Below, piece after piece: positions 1 to 11,160 of a stretch of DNA of 64,000 nucleotides. Every line of letters begins with the position of its first letter. Positions within the stretch are counted from its first letter, which is position 1. The position numbers and the translations under genes are program-made. The notes under the pieces were generated by a model, which saw only the letters and a program-made list of their open reading frames with translations, was not told the DNA's origin and did not search any database. Source of the DNA: Symsagittifera roscoffensis (Eukaryota > Xenacoelomorpha > Acoela > Convolutidae). The stretch is taken from positions 21,457,480-21,521,479 of the forward strand of contig NC_087065.1 of NCBI RefSeq assembly GCF_963678635.1, given 5' to 3'.

Positions 1-1249
1 CTATGCGAATTAGAACGAACACAAATATTACAATCACTTGCACTAGCAGTATTAAAAATACCCTATGCAGGATACTTATTATCTGGAAATAGATCAAATT
101 TTTTAGACTATGAAGGAAACATCTTATGGTTTTATACTTGTACTAAAAAAGTATCACCACTATACGTTTTTGAAGATAAACGATGTTATAAAAAGAATCC
201 CTATCTTTTATAAGAATAAAGTACATTTCGTGGATACACTTTCACGAAGAACCTATTTCTGGGATACCGCAGTCCCATGTGGATCAGAAAACAGCCACAA
301 TGTAGTACAACTAAACCCTGATGAAAATAAATATTATCTTCTCACTCCATATCCCACATTAATGCAATCACTCAAAAAATTTTCACCAGAAAGCATTCGC
401 GCTATTGCTCGAAACCCAAATATAGACTTACAATCAATAGGAATCTATTCAAAATCAGATATTCAACATCACATTAGAACACAACAATTCCAAGAATTAT
501 TAACACAAATGGACACTATACAAAGACAATCAATAGACCAAAATTTACGCAAACTTGCAGAAACCGCAGGATTTGCCGATATCTACACGCAAGACTATAG
601 CGGATATTTTAAAGACATTAAAGATTATATATATCTAAACGGTGAAAAATACCGTCCCCAAGATATATCACCAATTAACATTTTTAGCTTTGTTACACTC
701 AAAAATGAGATCCTCGATTTTCTAGGATGGCCCTACTACATCTTAGAAAAATTGACTATTTTATACGCAATGTTTAACTTTATTGGATTTCTTTTCTCAC
801 TTTTAAAAGGAATCTACAACACATGTGCTATACACACACAGGTCAATCGACAAGCAAGTGTAGCACGCATACTCTTTGCAGGATTTTTTGGAATCTTTTC
901 TACATCTATAAACAAAATTCTTTTAGACGCACAAATAAAAGCATATAACACAAAAATAACAACACGACAAAATACATACGACGAAGAACATAACAATGTA
1001 GACATAACGCCAACGGCACCACAATTACCACCCCTACCAAATAACCATCCACTATCCCTAGTCCCACGAAATTTTCGAAACTTAGCCATCACACATAATC
1101 CAAATTTTCGACTCACCACATCACAAAGTCCCATTCAACATATAATGACACACCAGCCACAAGATGATAATACTTATGAACAAATTATTGAACAACCCCA
1201 TACCACCGCTTTTCAGTCTCAAAATAATCATTTTTTTAGCCCACGATGA
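1..1249 (+). mobile_element. Envelope-glycoprotein-like region of a virus-like/LTR-type element (fossil)
   Basis: This A/C-rich, G-poor stretch codes for a Cys-containing ectodomain-like segment. It is followed by a strongly hydrophobic part (roughly bases 715-940) and a Pro-rich tail with PTAPQLPPLP. The pattern CY..NP/IP, FVDTLSRRTY and a conserved PC further on reminds me of the chuvirus-derived envelope carried by some BEL/Pao retroelements; this rests on remembered family patterns, not on a search. The region runs off the left edge of the window, so polymerase, integrase and the 5' repeat are not visible. The copy looks broken, with about one break in this stretch, and is otherwise well preserved, suggesting a fairly young fossil. 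Alternatives are an endogenous RNA-virus glycoprotein or the envelope of another LTR family. Confidence 0.5.
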
Positions 1250-3051
1250 GCCGCCAACTTGGATCACTACACCGATCAAATTCCCACCCAACCAATCTTA
1301 CCTCTCCAATCCCAATAATACCACTTTTTGCTTTTCCGCCACCCGATTTTCCATCTAGTAATGTAACATCAGGCATGAATTCCGACACTAATTCACACAT
1401 CTCAGTTTTATATTCCATCTCACAACTCAATAACCCGAATATTGAAACCCCCGATGAATTTGCCGACTCAGAACCATCTCCATCCAATAATTTTCATAAC
1501 TCTTCTAATTTTTCTCAACCCCCTTTTCAACCCACATTATCCAATAACCCTGACCCAATCACCCCCACACCCTCTTATGCTTCCCAAGTTACCCCAACCT
1601 ACTCCTCATACCATTCTGACCAATCATCTCATTCTCCAGACACCCCCCGAATCTCCCCAGAGCTAGATAATTTTATTACCCTTCAACAACAACCCTACCA
1701 CCTTAATACCCCAACCATAAACCAAATCTCCTCCACAATAAATTCATCCAACCCCCCTACCCCTACACCCTCTTCAAACTATACTGAATCATTAGCACCA
1801 TCATCCACATCAACTGAATCTTCACTCAACACTAATAGAGCTTACCGCACTTTTAAAAGAAAGTTCCCCAACCATCCTTTCCCAGCAAAACCAGGAACAG
1901 CCCGTGAATACATCAACCATCCCAAGCATACTAACACAAAAGAATTTTTAGCCATCACCTTACCTTCATTCCCACAATACACCTTAAACACCCCCCAAGA
2001 CACTAACGAAACACGCAACTTCGTAGATGAATACGTTTTAATGCCCACTCTCTCTTGGACCTCATATTATCATTTTACTAACCCTCTTTGCTTACCATTA
2101 TCTAACACTCACATCGATATAGAGCGAAATACGGACATGCTATATCGACTCACTACGCCACTAACAGCTAGACAATTTACTTACGTTGGATATAAAAAAT
2201 CACTAAAAACACACACTGCACCTAGAGCTAACGAATATACACTCGAATACTATGATCACAACATCATCAGAGCTAACCAAGATCAATTCTTAGACGACGA
2301 TCGCTTCGCTAATCCACAAATCACCGAGAAATTTTTCATTAAAACACCATATGTATTTACACTAAACATCTTCGACCGAAAGTTTGATCACATTATTTCA
2401 GAAGCACTAACAGACACACAAGCATACGAAAGTTTTAAAGAACGCTTCCAAATATTTTCACTAACCTTTCATTTCCTTGCACCACACGAAAGAGATTTAC
2501 ACTGCTCACACGATATTATGTTGCGCACTAAACAAACCCACACATATAGTTATTATCGCTTCATCCAAAATCACTTTGACCTACACACACCCTCTAGACA
2601 ACCACACCATCGTTTTCAATTCATTAATTCCAAATACACTTCACCATTTTTCCTAAATTTCACATATTGTATTAAAGACACTAACCTTCATGGTATTCTT
2701 CGCAATTATGATCCCATAACCCAAATGTACATCTTCTGTCCCATCACCAAGACCTTCAACGCCGAAGAATCCCGACCCTTCCTTATCCCGCACGAGTTTG
2801 TACAACCCATAGAAATCCCAATTTTAGAATTCATCCACAACACTAAATTCAATCACAAATTATATAATCTAATCCAAAACACACCTTATGAGTTTGCAGT
2901 TGGCACTGAAGAACTAACCACTATTAAGGCACTTCAATTGCTTTGGCCACTGCTTCAGACTAAAAATATCATCCGCATCTTAGCTAAACTACTAACAACT
3001 TCAGAACTAATTCACGACATCTTCCCCCACGGTTTTTTCCCCGACGACTAA
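1246..3051 (+). CDS. Second reading frame (601 aa) of the envelope-bearing element, unknown family
   Basis: This is a single uninterrupted frame. Its ATG overlaps the end of the preceding envelope-like region in an ATGA arrangement, the layout used by coupled viral genes. Residues 1 to about 200 are Pro/Ser/Thr/Asn-rich and probably disordered (runs such as PTPTPSS). Residues about 200-600 are aromatic- and His-rich and look folded (FPQYTLNTPQD, RFQIFSLTFHFLAPHERD, GILRNYDPITQMYIF). I see no signal peptide, protease, reverse transcriptase or zinc-knuckle motif and do not recognise the family. Base use (C-rich, G-poor) matches the envelope-like region and not the host exons, so I place it in the same element. 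A nucleoprotein- or accessory-like role is only a guess. The frame looks whole. Confidence 0.6.
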   Translation: MSRQLGSLHRSNSHPTNLTSPIPIIPLFAFPPPDFPSSNVTSGMNSDTNSHISVLYSISQLNNPNIETPDEFADSEPSPSNNFHNSSNFSQPPFQPTLSNNPDPITPTPSYASQVTPTYSSYHSDQSSHSPDTPRISPELDNFITLQQQPYHLNTPTINQISSTINSSNPPTPTPSSNYTESLAPSSTSTESSLNTNRAYRTFKRKFPNHPFPAKPGTAREYINHPKHTNTKEFLAITLPSFPQYTLNTPQDTNETRNFVDEYVLMPTLSWTSYYHFTNPLCLPLSNTHIDIERNTDMLYRLTTPLTARQFTYVGYKKSLKTHTAPRANEYTLEYYDHNIIRANQDQFLDDDRFANPQITEKFFIKTPYVFTLNIFDRKFDHIISEALTDTQAYESFKERFQIFSLTFHFLAPHERDLHCSHDIMLRTKQTHTYSYYRFIQNHFDLHTPSRQPHHRFQFINSKYTSPFFLNFTYCIKDTNLHGILRNYDPITQMYIFCPITKTFNAEESRPFLIPHEFVQPIEIPILEFIHNTKFNHKLYNLIQNTPYEFAVGTEELTTIKALQLLWPLLQTKNIIRILAKLLTTSELIHDIFPHGFFPDD

Positions 3052-3054
3052 CAG

Positions 3055-3133
3055 GTAAGTATGAATTAAATGAATATTACTAACTAATTAAAATATTAAA
3101 AAACTCACCATACTTTATTCATGTTTTCTTTAG
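3055..3133 (+). other. Candidate intron just after the second frame's stop
   Basis: CAG|GTAAGT begins three bases after the stop codon, and a T-rich tract ending TTTCTTTAG lies 79 nt on. Both sites fit the spliceosomal consensus well. An intron in the 3' untranslated part, or an acceptor used by a spliced subgenomic RNA, would both fit. No transcript evidence is available. Confidence 0.4.
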
Positions 3134-5400
3134 ATTTTTAGCCTTCATCCGACGATCACCTACAAAAACCACAAAAGACAAAAAAAAATCGCAAATTTCA
3201 TCAAACAGACTTCAACAATTCTATTAATCTCTTACACTTATAAATTTATAAATTTAATACCAATGCAGTAAATTCATTTCTAAAATTTTCCCCACAAGCA
3301 GTAAATCTAATTATGATGAAAATTTGTAACTTAAAATTCCCCCATAACTAGCAGTAAATTTCCAAATTCTATGCAGTAAATTAATAAAATACAATTGCAG
3401 TACTAACCTTTTGATATTTTCTTTCATTCGCACAGAAATTCTATCCACACTCGCACAGCTCGCCCACGAAGAATTGTTTAAAATAATGAATTTCAGTTTC
3501 AAGTTGTCACACTCAACAACTCTAACATATAATAACATGTTTCAAACTTTCCTTTAACCCGGTTGGAAAGGAATCATATACTAAACAAAACTAACCAACG
3601 CAGCTTACTAAATACCACAAATCATAGAATAACAGCATGACTAAGAAAAGGAAACCAACGGTACCCAAACCGGATTAACCCAGTTTAAAACTGGATAATT
3701 TATTCTTTTGAAGACTATTATAAAGTCTAAGAAAGAAATAATAAAACACAAAAAAGTCGAAAGACAAACCCATACCACAAACAATTTGATTTTTGAAAAA
3801 AGGACACAACCAACAAAACATAAGAAAAACCACAACAAACCCAACATAAAACGTTGTCACATAACAGGACCCCTCACAAAAACCGCATGAAATCATACTC
3901 CCACTCCTGGCCTAACCCACCAGGAAGGACGTCCTGAGCATGCTCTATAGCCGGCCTAACCCACCGCGCTACATCCACGCTTTGTGACCACACCACTATT
4001 TTTAATAAGAGCTACTCAAGTGTGAGTAACTCTTCAAAATAACCGAACTAAAACAAAAAGCTTTTGTGAAAACAACTAACTAAAATCATAATTAAAAAAT
4101 ATTAAACTAATAAATGTTTTATAAAATGTAAATTACATTTATGCAATACATAGATCAGAATACAACACCAAGGACGAACATCTAAAGACAAAACGACCCC
4201 ACTACGCTCGAGAGAGAATGACCAACCACAATCGATATGCCACTCACAATCACAACTCAAAGGATTTAGAGTACGACTTGACTTCGCAGAAAAGGACTTC
4301 ATTGAACTAGACCAATGACCACCTCGATGTTCAAGTATACGTACAGATCCGAGTAACCAGGCATCCCCTCCACGCACAATCTCCACGCCATTCCCAAACT
4401 AGATCAGACACAAAAGAAGTTCTCCACGCAGAACAGAAAAACCTGACATAGCCAACCATTCTGAAATCAGATTTGAGTTTGTTGCGAAGACTTAGTCGTT
4501 GTCACTAGAAGACACAACGTCTTATGTCTCTAACTCCAGCTTCCTGGAACTTCTTTAACAAAAAGGAAACAGAAGAAATAAGATGTTCGCCAAACACCAA
4601 CTTCCATCATCCATCCTTCGAATTGCAGAAGAACTATTCTAAAAAACTCTGTAAAACCCGGATGGGTGGAACCTGATCTAAACTACATTTTATGATTGGA
4701 TAAATTAAATGTTTTACCAATGTAAAGTATTTAATATTAACCAATCATGATCCATCAAACTAACAACCCACTTATTTGTAAGTGCTGAAGTTACTTGTAA
4801 TTTCAGCACCAGAGAGATTTGAATTTAACTTAGAAATTAGTTGGACTCTCCCGAGCACTTCAGCAACCGCAATAAACCAGTATACCCTAGATCTATTGAG
4901 CCTAGCAGAGACTAGTTAAACAACCTGAGACTAGATAGTATAAGAGTAAGATTAGGATCGGTATTAGACTAAGAAGTTGCACGAATCTATCCGGCCGAAA
5001 ATAAGATAGCGTGACGAGCAGACGGTGTACCCTATCCGAAATTACTCTATGAGTTAACCACATCGGTCCTAACTCACTATTTACATAGGAGCAGAAGTCG
5101 AATAGATGGCTCGTATTTTAGTTTCTTTTCAATAAATGACCCTACAATTTCAAAAGTTAAATATTTTATTTTAATATTTCTTCCCGGTGTTAGGCTAAGA
5201 AGTAGGAGGGCCAACAAACCGAAAATAAGATTACCCTTCCAACAAGCCGAAAATCAAAATTTTTATACAACATAATAACAGATTGTCAGTTGTCATGCAA
5301 TTAATTCTGATGTGAATTACGTAGTTCTGATGTAATTTCGGCCTCAAGATATGGGGGGTTGTTGAATAACCGCCGGTTTTTTATTTAGATTCTAGCAGTC
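3134..5400 (+). mobile_element. 3' non-coding part of the virus-like element, candidate LTR inside
   Basis: There is no long frame here. AGCAGTAAAT-type motifs recur at about 3264, 3297, 3350 and 3373. The phrase GGCCTAACCCACC occurs twice near 3910-3963. Within 4650-5290, a stretch with CTAAGAAGT...CCGAAAATAAGAT is repeated (about 4968 and 5188), and AATAAA occurs at 5131. This could be a 3' LTR with poly(A) signal, but the matching 5' copy lies outside the window, so the limits cannot be fixed. The A/C-rich composition fades near 5400. Confidence 0.35.
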
Positions 5401-5576
5401 TTTACAAACTTGTTGCAGTAACAAATAACCGCTTTCTTTAGTCAATTTCAGATCCATGGCATCGATTAAGTTTTTTTTTCGGTTTCAAAAATAAAGAATC
5501 TTTACCAGACAATATTTAAGCACTTCGTCAATTTCACAACCATTTGACGGAGACAAGAAACAAGTATTATATAAAC

Positions 5577-6972
5577 CTGTTTGGAAATGAGGTTGTTGTT
5601 TTTGTCGGGACTAGCGTCCAAAATGTCTTCTTCCTCGTCGCCAGAATCGTCTTGGACGTCTTGACCGAAAAACGCGCTCTTCACCTACATAATCACAAAC
5701 TACTTAACATTGAATCCAAAAAGTTATTGCGGCGACTATCAAGAAGTAATTTTCAAGCTAACTCTCCGTCATCACGCGAACGCTACCTCATGCACCGAAA
5801 ACTATGGAACTGAAGTTCAAGCAAACCAAAAGTTATTTTTAAAATATACGGTTATTCATATGCTTTTCTAATCATCAGAGGCTAATAGCCATTGTCAATT
5901 AATAACAAGTTTTATATATATGATATGGGTGTAATTAAATTAAAACGAACTCAATGAACTCCTCCCACTCTTGGCGGTGACCAAAATCCGTATTAAATGC
6001 AGTAAATAAAACTTGACATTAATTGACAATGACTAGTAGAGTCTTGATGGTCCGAAAAGCATATTAATAACCGTATATGTAAAAAAAATTAAAAGAGTAC
6101 ATCAATGGAAAATCATAAAACCAGCTTCACGTAACAAAACGTCTATTATGAGAAGTTTGCTTCAAACACACAATAAAACGTATAATTACCAATGATTGGC
6201 AGCAATACATCAATCTTGATGTCAATCACCCATTTAAGTATTTTGTCAAAGATACAAACCGAGTTAATTAAAGCATTCTTAAGCTAACCAAAACTGAAAA
6301 TCGGTAAAAAATTATCAAAAAATATTAGACAAAATTTATGCAACAAAAGAAAACTCTCTACGAAAACTTTCAAAAGCAACAAAAGAAAAACTTTCAAAGA
6401 AAACTTTTACATACCAAAAACAGCGATGAAGAACAAAAACGCGAGAATAGTTTTTTTTTTCAAATGCTACAGTATTGCAGTAGCTTAACCTAAAACGTAG
6501 CTTAACTCGTACCTTGTTCCAAAGTGATTTTTTCTTATCCCTCACTTTGGCCGGTTCCTCCTCTAATTTCATCATATTAGGATGTACAGGTTCAGGTTCT
6601 TCATCAATAGGGGGGTCAACCTTAACCTCAGACTTCTTGGGCTTAGACTTTTTATTAGGCTGTTTGTTAGCAGTTGGTTCGGATGAGTCAGCTGAAGATG
6701 CACATGTTTCAGGGGCTTCAAGCGCTGTTTGAGTCGCCGGTTCCGATTGGCCGATTTTCCTCTCCCTTTTTTCAGCATTTGGTCTCTCTTCTTTGGACTC
6801 TATAACTGACAAAATTGACAAGACTGAACTTTTGAGAAAGTCCTACATTTTATCGCTTTTTAGAGTGCTTTACAAAACGTGTCCCAAAAACTTACCCTTA
6901 CTGTTACTAGAAGTCTTCCGCGGCTTCGAAATTTTGATTTTTTGTTCGTTTGTAGAGGTCTCAGCAGACATT
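5577..6972 (-). CDS. Downstream exons of a large disordered, charged protein (unknown)
   Basis: Three exons are supported by splice sites and phases. The first is 6972-6896, with acceptor TTTGTTTCAG and donor GTAAGT. The second is 6823-6513, with donor GTACGA; another acceptor 18 nt on would start it at 6805, also in frame. The third is 5684-5577, with donor GTTTAT. They read MSAETSTNEQKIKISK, then an acidic/Lys-rich segment (KPKKSEVKVDPPIDEEPEP), then KKKSLWNK|VKSAFFGQD and SGDEEEDILD. If the donor at 12054 is used, they join in frame to the exons at 12055-18509. Otherwise the ATG at 6971 could start a separate gene. The 3' end was not found; AATAAA on this strand near 5380 could be the poly(A) signal. 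The intron 5685-6512 carries a MITE. No family was recognised. Confidence 0.55.
5844..6078. mobile_element. Palindromic MITE with ~60-bp terminal inverted repeats
   Basis: The left end TATACGGTTATTCATATGC is mirrored by the right end GCATATTAATAACCGTATA. The similarity continues for about 60 bp to ATTGTCAATTAAT and its complement. Flanking TA on both sides fits TA target duplication, as in Tc1/mariner-type MITEs. There is no coding capacity. It sits in the intron 5685-6512. Confidence 0.75.
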
Positions 6973-7279
6973 CTGAAACAAAAATGACACAATGAGAAAA
7001 AATATAGTTTAATTTTGAGTTGTTCGTAGCAAAAAAAACCAATTGTCGCTCAGATGCCGGAGCAAAAAAAAACAGCAAAAAAGAAAAACGCAAGAAAAAA
7101 CAACTTACAAAATTTTCTGAGACTAAGGATTCAAACGCGGACTTTAAGTTACTTCACGCATAATTGAGAGACATCAGGTAACAAAAAACCCGTGCTGAAA
7201 AGCAACGGCAAATTTTACCCCAAAATCGGTTAATTATTAGTTTTTTAGTCAACGTGATGTGATTCCACTCACGACTCCT

Positions 7280-7861
7280 AATATTCAGCTTGAAATTTAA
7301 AACGCCTTTTTCTCAAATTGGGTTTGCATTAGGTGAAAATTGAATAAGGTAGAACTTGCTTAAAATTTCAGCAGAACGTTTATGGTTTAAGTTGTTTGAG
7401 GTTAAATTCGGGCCCAATATTTTACCCCAAAATCGTTTAATTATTAGTTTTTTTTTGTCTATCAGAAATTGCGCTACAATTACCGGGTCAATCACTGCTA
7501 AAACTATATCAAAAAGAATCTCTTACATAGTAGCCCCAACAAAGGTGAAGGAGGGTATAATCTCCAAAAAAATATATAATTTAAATTTATTTTTATTTGA
7601 TAGCCAAAAATGTCATTTTTACTATTTAAAACACCCATATATTTTTTGAAAGCAAATTTTGAACGTTTCGCGCATTTTTTTCAGAGATTATACCATTCTT
7701 AAATTTTTTTGGGCCCGAACTTTGCCAAATTTTGGGCCTGAATTTTGCGTAAAAAATTGCCATAAGAATTCTGCTGAAATTTAAGCAAGTTATGTCTTCT
7801 TCAATGTTCACCTAATGTCAATCCAATTTGAGAAAAACGTAGTAAATTTCAAGCCTTATTC
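7280..7861. mobile_element. Long inverted-repeat element (~580 bp)
   Basis: The arms of about 130-150 bp are imperfectly complementary. The left has GCTTGAAATTT, TTTTTCTCAAATTGGG, CATTAGGTGAA and CGGGCCC; the right has the complements in reverse order, ending CAAGCCTTATT. A direct duplicate of TTTTACCCCAAAATCG lies at 7213 and 7420. No transposase is present. The TCTCAAATTGGG motif also marks the ends of the element at 45288-46131, so both may belong to one family. Confidence 0.7.
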
Positions 7862-10222
7862 TTTTCGTCCGGATAATTTAAATCAGCAAGGTAAGACAAA
7901 TTTTGCACAACCATCCACAAAAACGTGCCACGTCGGTTGGAAAAATGGACTGCTCTTTTAAAAGTACACCACAAACCAGCTTACCAAAAATCGATATAAA
8001 ATAAATTCCAAACCCTTGAAATATACGAACAATGAGAGCAAGCCAATTTCTTGAAAAAAATACACGTCTTAAATATGCTGAAAATCTCTACAATCATCTA
8101 GCGTCAACCGGAAAAAGTATGCTGTTGAAACATACGGTTACATAGAACATTTCTAATGGATCTTTTAAATCGGGTAGAAAGATTAAGTGAACCAAAGATT
8201 TGTTCGAAAAATAGAAATCATATTAATACCACTGAATCAAATTTTTAGGACAAACTAAAAAATCAAAACTTTTATATAAAAAAACATTTAGATCAAAGCT
8301 ATTAATAATTTCAGAAAAAGTAAGCACGAATAACCGTGTGCAACGTTCAGTGTAAAAAGCAAATCTGTCAATTCAATTTTTGCAGCACAGTTTCAAACTT
8401 CTGATAATAACCTAATACAGCTCAAATTTCGACAAAAATGACTTCCCGATCATTAACTGGGGTACTCTGGCTAGCGAGAAGAAAACGTCAGACAAAAGAT
8501 GAAGTTACCGGAACTAAGTGGCCGGAATAATTAGAGAAAGGAGACAACTAATCAAAACAAAAACAAGGATGGTCAGTTGCTGTGGAATTAATGTAAGATG
8601 TTCCCACCAAGCTAATTTTTATAATAACTCTGAATAAAAGAATAAAACCAAAGCAGAAGAAAAAGAAAACATTTTTTTTGAAATTTGAATTTTAGAGTTT
8701 TTCGTTTTTTTGTTTCTTTTTAGTTTCCAGTGAAACAAAATCCAGTGATTAAAAATCCAGTGAAGCAAAATCTAATTTAAAAAAAATTAACAACTAGTTT
8801 GGAAACTTAGTCTGAAAATAATAGACTGATAAACGGAAAAAATCAGACGCGATGTTCTCGAAACTAAACCACTCTTTTCATTTTTTTAATATCTGAAATA
8901 CAATCGAAAGCACTGTAATAAGATAATCCACTGGACAAGATACGAGAATTCTTTGAGGTGGTGAAAATCGGTCTAAAAACAACAGGCTAATCTATAATTC
9001 CCTCCCACCCACTCCATTATGGTGATCGTTGGAACAATAACTCTCTCAATTGTGAATTCAAAAATTCCAAATAATTTAATTCCAGGTTGTTTTTTTTTGC
9101 TGCATCAGAAACTTAAAACTTTAATGGAGAAAACTTTTGTTCTGACCACTCTCGAAGAGTGGGAAAGAACTATTACACGGGAGCGGGTTCGTTTCCTTAA
9201 AATTTAGGCACCGCAAAAAATTTACTAGAAGAGACCAAGAGAGGTATCATATTCAACCCCTTTCAGTCGTAATTTGGATTTAAATTAAGCTGTTTCTTTG
9301 GTTCTCTCAAAGGCGAGAAAAACTGGTATGAAACTCTAGCTTTTTTAGACTTAAGACTTACCGGAGAAAACGATAAAAGGGTTCTTTATTTAAACATTTA
9401 CGATGTACAACGGTTTAGTTCATTTATCCGAATGAGTGGGTTAGTTTAAATGCTTCAACAGAGTACTGATAACAGTGGGCTTATCTGTTATTTGAAAAAA
9501 ATCGACGAGCTTTTGTTTTTGCCAAGATAATTGTGGTCGCAACACTCTGTGCTAGTTGCACAGCAACCAGCTACTGCTGTTTTCAAAAAATTGCTGTTAT
9601 GTGGCTTAAACAACATATAGCTAGATAATTTGCCGCGTAACCAACCAATAGTAAAACTTTGCACAAAAATAAGCGACAAGAGTTGGAAAAATTGGAAGAC
9701 TGAGTAATACTACCATCGCAAGAGTAATACTATAATCGCATTAAAAAATAGCTTTGTTACGGAACGGATATAAATCCAAGATTAAACCAACTTGGGAACA
9801 GCAAATTCAAGAAAAAAACAGTCTCAATAAACCCAAAAAAACGCCAGGGTTGACCAAAAAAGCTAATCATACAATTTTCACATGTAGAAAAAAAGCTACC
9901 CATGTATTTTCATGCAACTCACTGAGATTAAAAAATTGCATCAAAATTTCTGGGTTGTGCTTGTAACCAAACACAAGTGACAAAGAACCATGGTTACTGA
10001 GAGCTCGAGTCACCAATACTTTAACATTCTTGCAAGTACAAGGCATTGCATGTACAGTGCATTTCAAGAAGATTTTATTTAAAGTAGAAAAAACTTCAGA
10101 AAGCAGGCTTTTGAAAGATGCCATTTATTGAATTAGAACTTTTGAAGTTGCAATACTTAAGAAATAGACTTTTTCCTCATTATTGAAACAAGTTATCTAG
10201 AGAGAAAGAAAAATAACCCAAC
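7862..10222. other. AT-rich non-coding stretch
   Basis: No gene, RNA or clear element is visible. Small local repeats occur, for example CCAGTGA(A) three times at 8730-8765 and AGAGTAATACTA near 9700-9730. This lies in the proposed long intron 6973-12054 of the large disordered-protein gene. Confidence 0.5.
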
Positions 10223-11044
10223 TGTTGCTGAGCAAATAGTAAATAGGAACAACATTGAATTGAAAAATTGCAGCGGAATACCTAGTGTGAGAAAAGGGCT
10301 TTTCTGTTCACCTGTATGGCTACCCGTGCCGTAGACATCGAAAATTTGTTGGACCTGAGAAAGAACTTTTGCTTTGCGTAAAAAGGTGGAACATACAAGC
10401 TCCCTTCTTTTTAGAGCATAAAGTGATTACATGTAAGCACAACTCTTCTGGCGCGCTGCATCATGGCGGCTCTTGGGAAAGGTTCGATCGCAAGTGTAAA
10501 CGTGTCTTCTACTCAGTCATCGATACTCGCAAGTAAACGAAGTGCAACCGTTAAATGCCCGTCCAATAACACTTGCTGATGCCCATCTAACTAACCACAC
10601 CTATTTGACTGAAACGAAAGCAATAACGCCTAACCATTTCCTCTTAAGCGAGCACTCTTTTAGCCTTCCGTCGCTAACATTTGATGAAAGCTTTGACCAC
10701 CAAAAACAATATGTGAGAGCACAAGCCTATGCAAGTGATACTTGCCAGCGTTGGCTGAAGACGCATGTCCCTTCCACGAAAAAGCGCTCCCAGTGGCGCG
10801 CCAATTCGAACTGTGATTTACAAACTAGCAGTCACGCTTGGATCGTCAATCCCGCAGCTCTCGTGGGCTCTACCGTTCAGGTCGAGTAACTGCGAAATTG
10901 AATTACGGAAAAGATAGCGTCGCGTGCTCCGCAACTATTTAGACCGTATCGGGCCAATTGGTTAGTCCAATCATTAAGCTGGCTCCATTTCTCGCCTCGT
11001 CGAGTTATGAGGATGTTGCTGAACAAATAGTGAATACGAACAAC
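10223..11044 (+). mobile_element. BEL/Pao retroelement fossil: integrase C-terminal part between short end repeats
   Basis: Translation shows patterns typical of BEL/Pao integrase and its C-terminal domain: LFTCMATRAVDIE near 10308, an HHGG-type piece near 10460, LNARPIT and TPNHFLL near 10545-10655, and a QRWLKTHVPS region with ANSNCDLQ and a V.NP piece up to about 10870. The fragment is far shorter than a full element and is broken in several places, so it is old. A 31-bp repeat starting TGTTGCTGA(G/A)CAAATAG lies at 10223-10253 and 11014-11044, perhaps remnants of LTR ends. GC content is higher than in the surroundings. Confidence 0.75.
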
Positions 11045-11074
11045 GAAGAAAAATTTTAAAGACAGTAAAATAAG

Positions 11075-11160
11075 AAAGGTTGGTTGAGCGATCTAAGCTA
11101 ACCGCCCAAATTGTGAGTAGCTCTATTGGCTTCGGTTCGAGCCTCGCCCAGGCTCCTATG
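11075..11160 (+). repeat. tRNA-derived SINE-head-like sequence
   Basis: TGGTTGAGCGATCTAAGC resembles a tRNA A box, and GGTTCGAGCCT about 50 nt on fits a B box. It does not fold as a proper tRNA, so a SINE head or degenerate tRNA is more likely than a working gene. Confidence 0.45.

Noticed and set aside
814-3051. Minus-strand and other-frame short reading frames across the virus-like element
   Set aside because: Shadows of the plus-strand coding sequence caused by its biased base composition.
3901-3970. Possible tRNA-like or primer-site element near the repeated GGCCTAACCCACC
   Set aside because: No cloverleaf and no match to a tRNA 3' end; simply a duplicated phrase.
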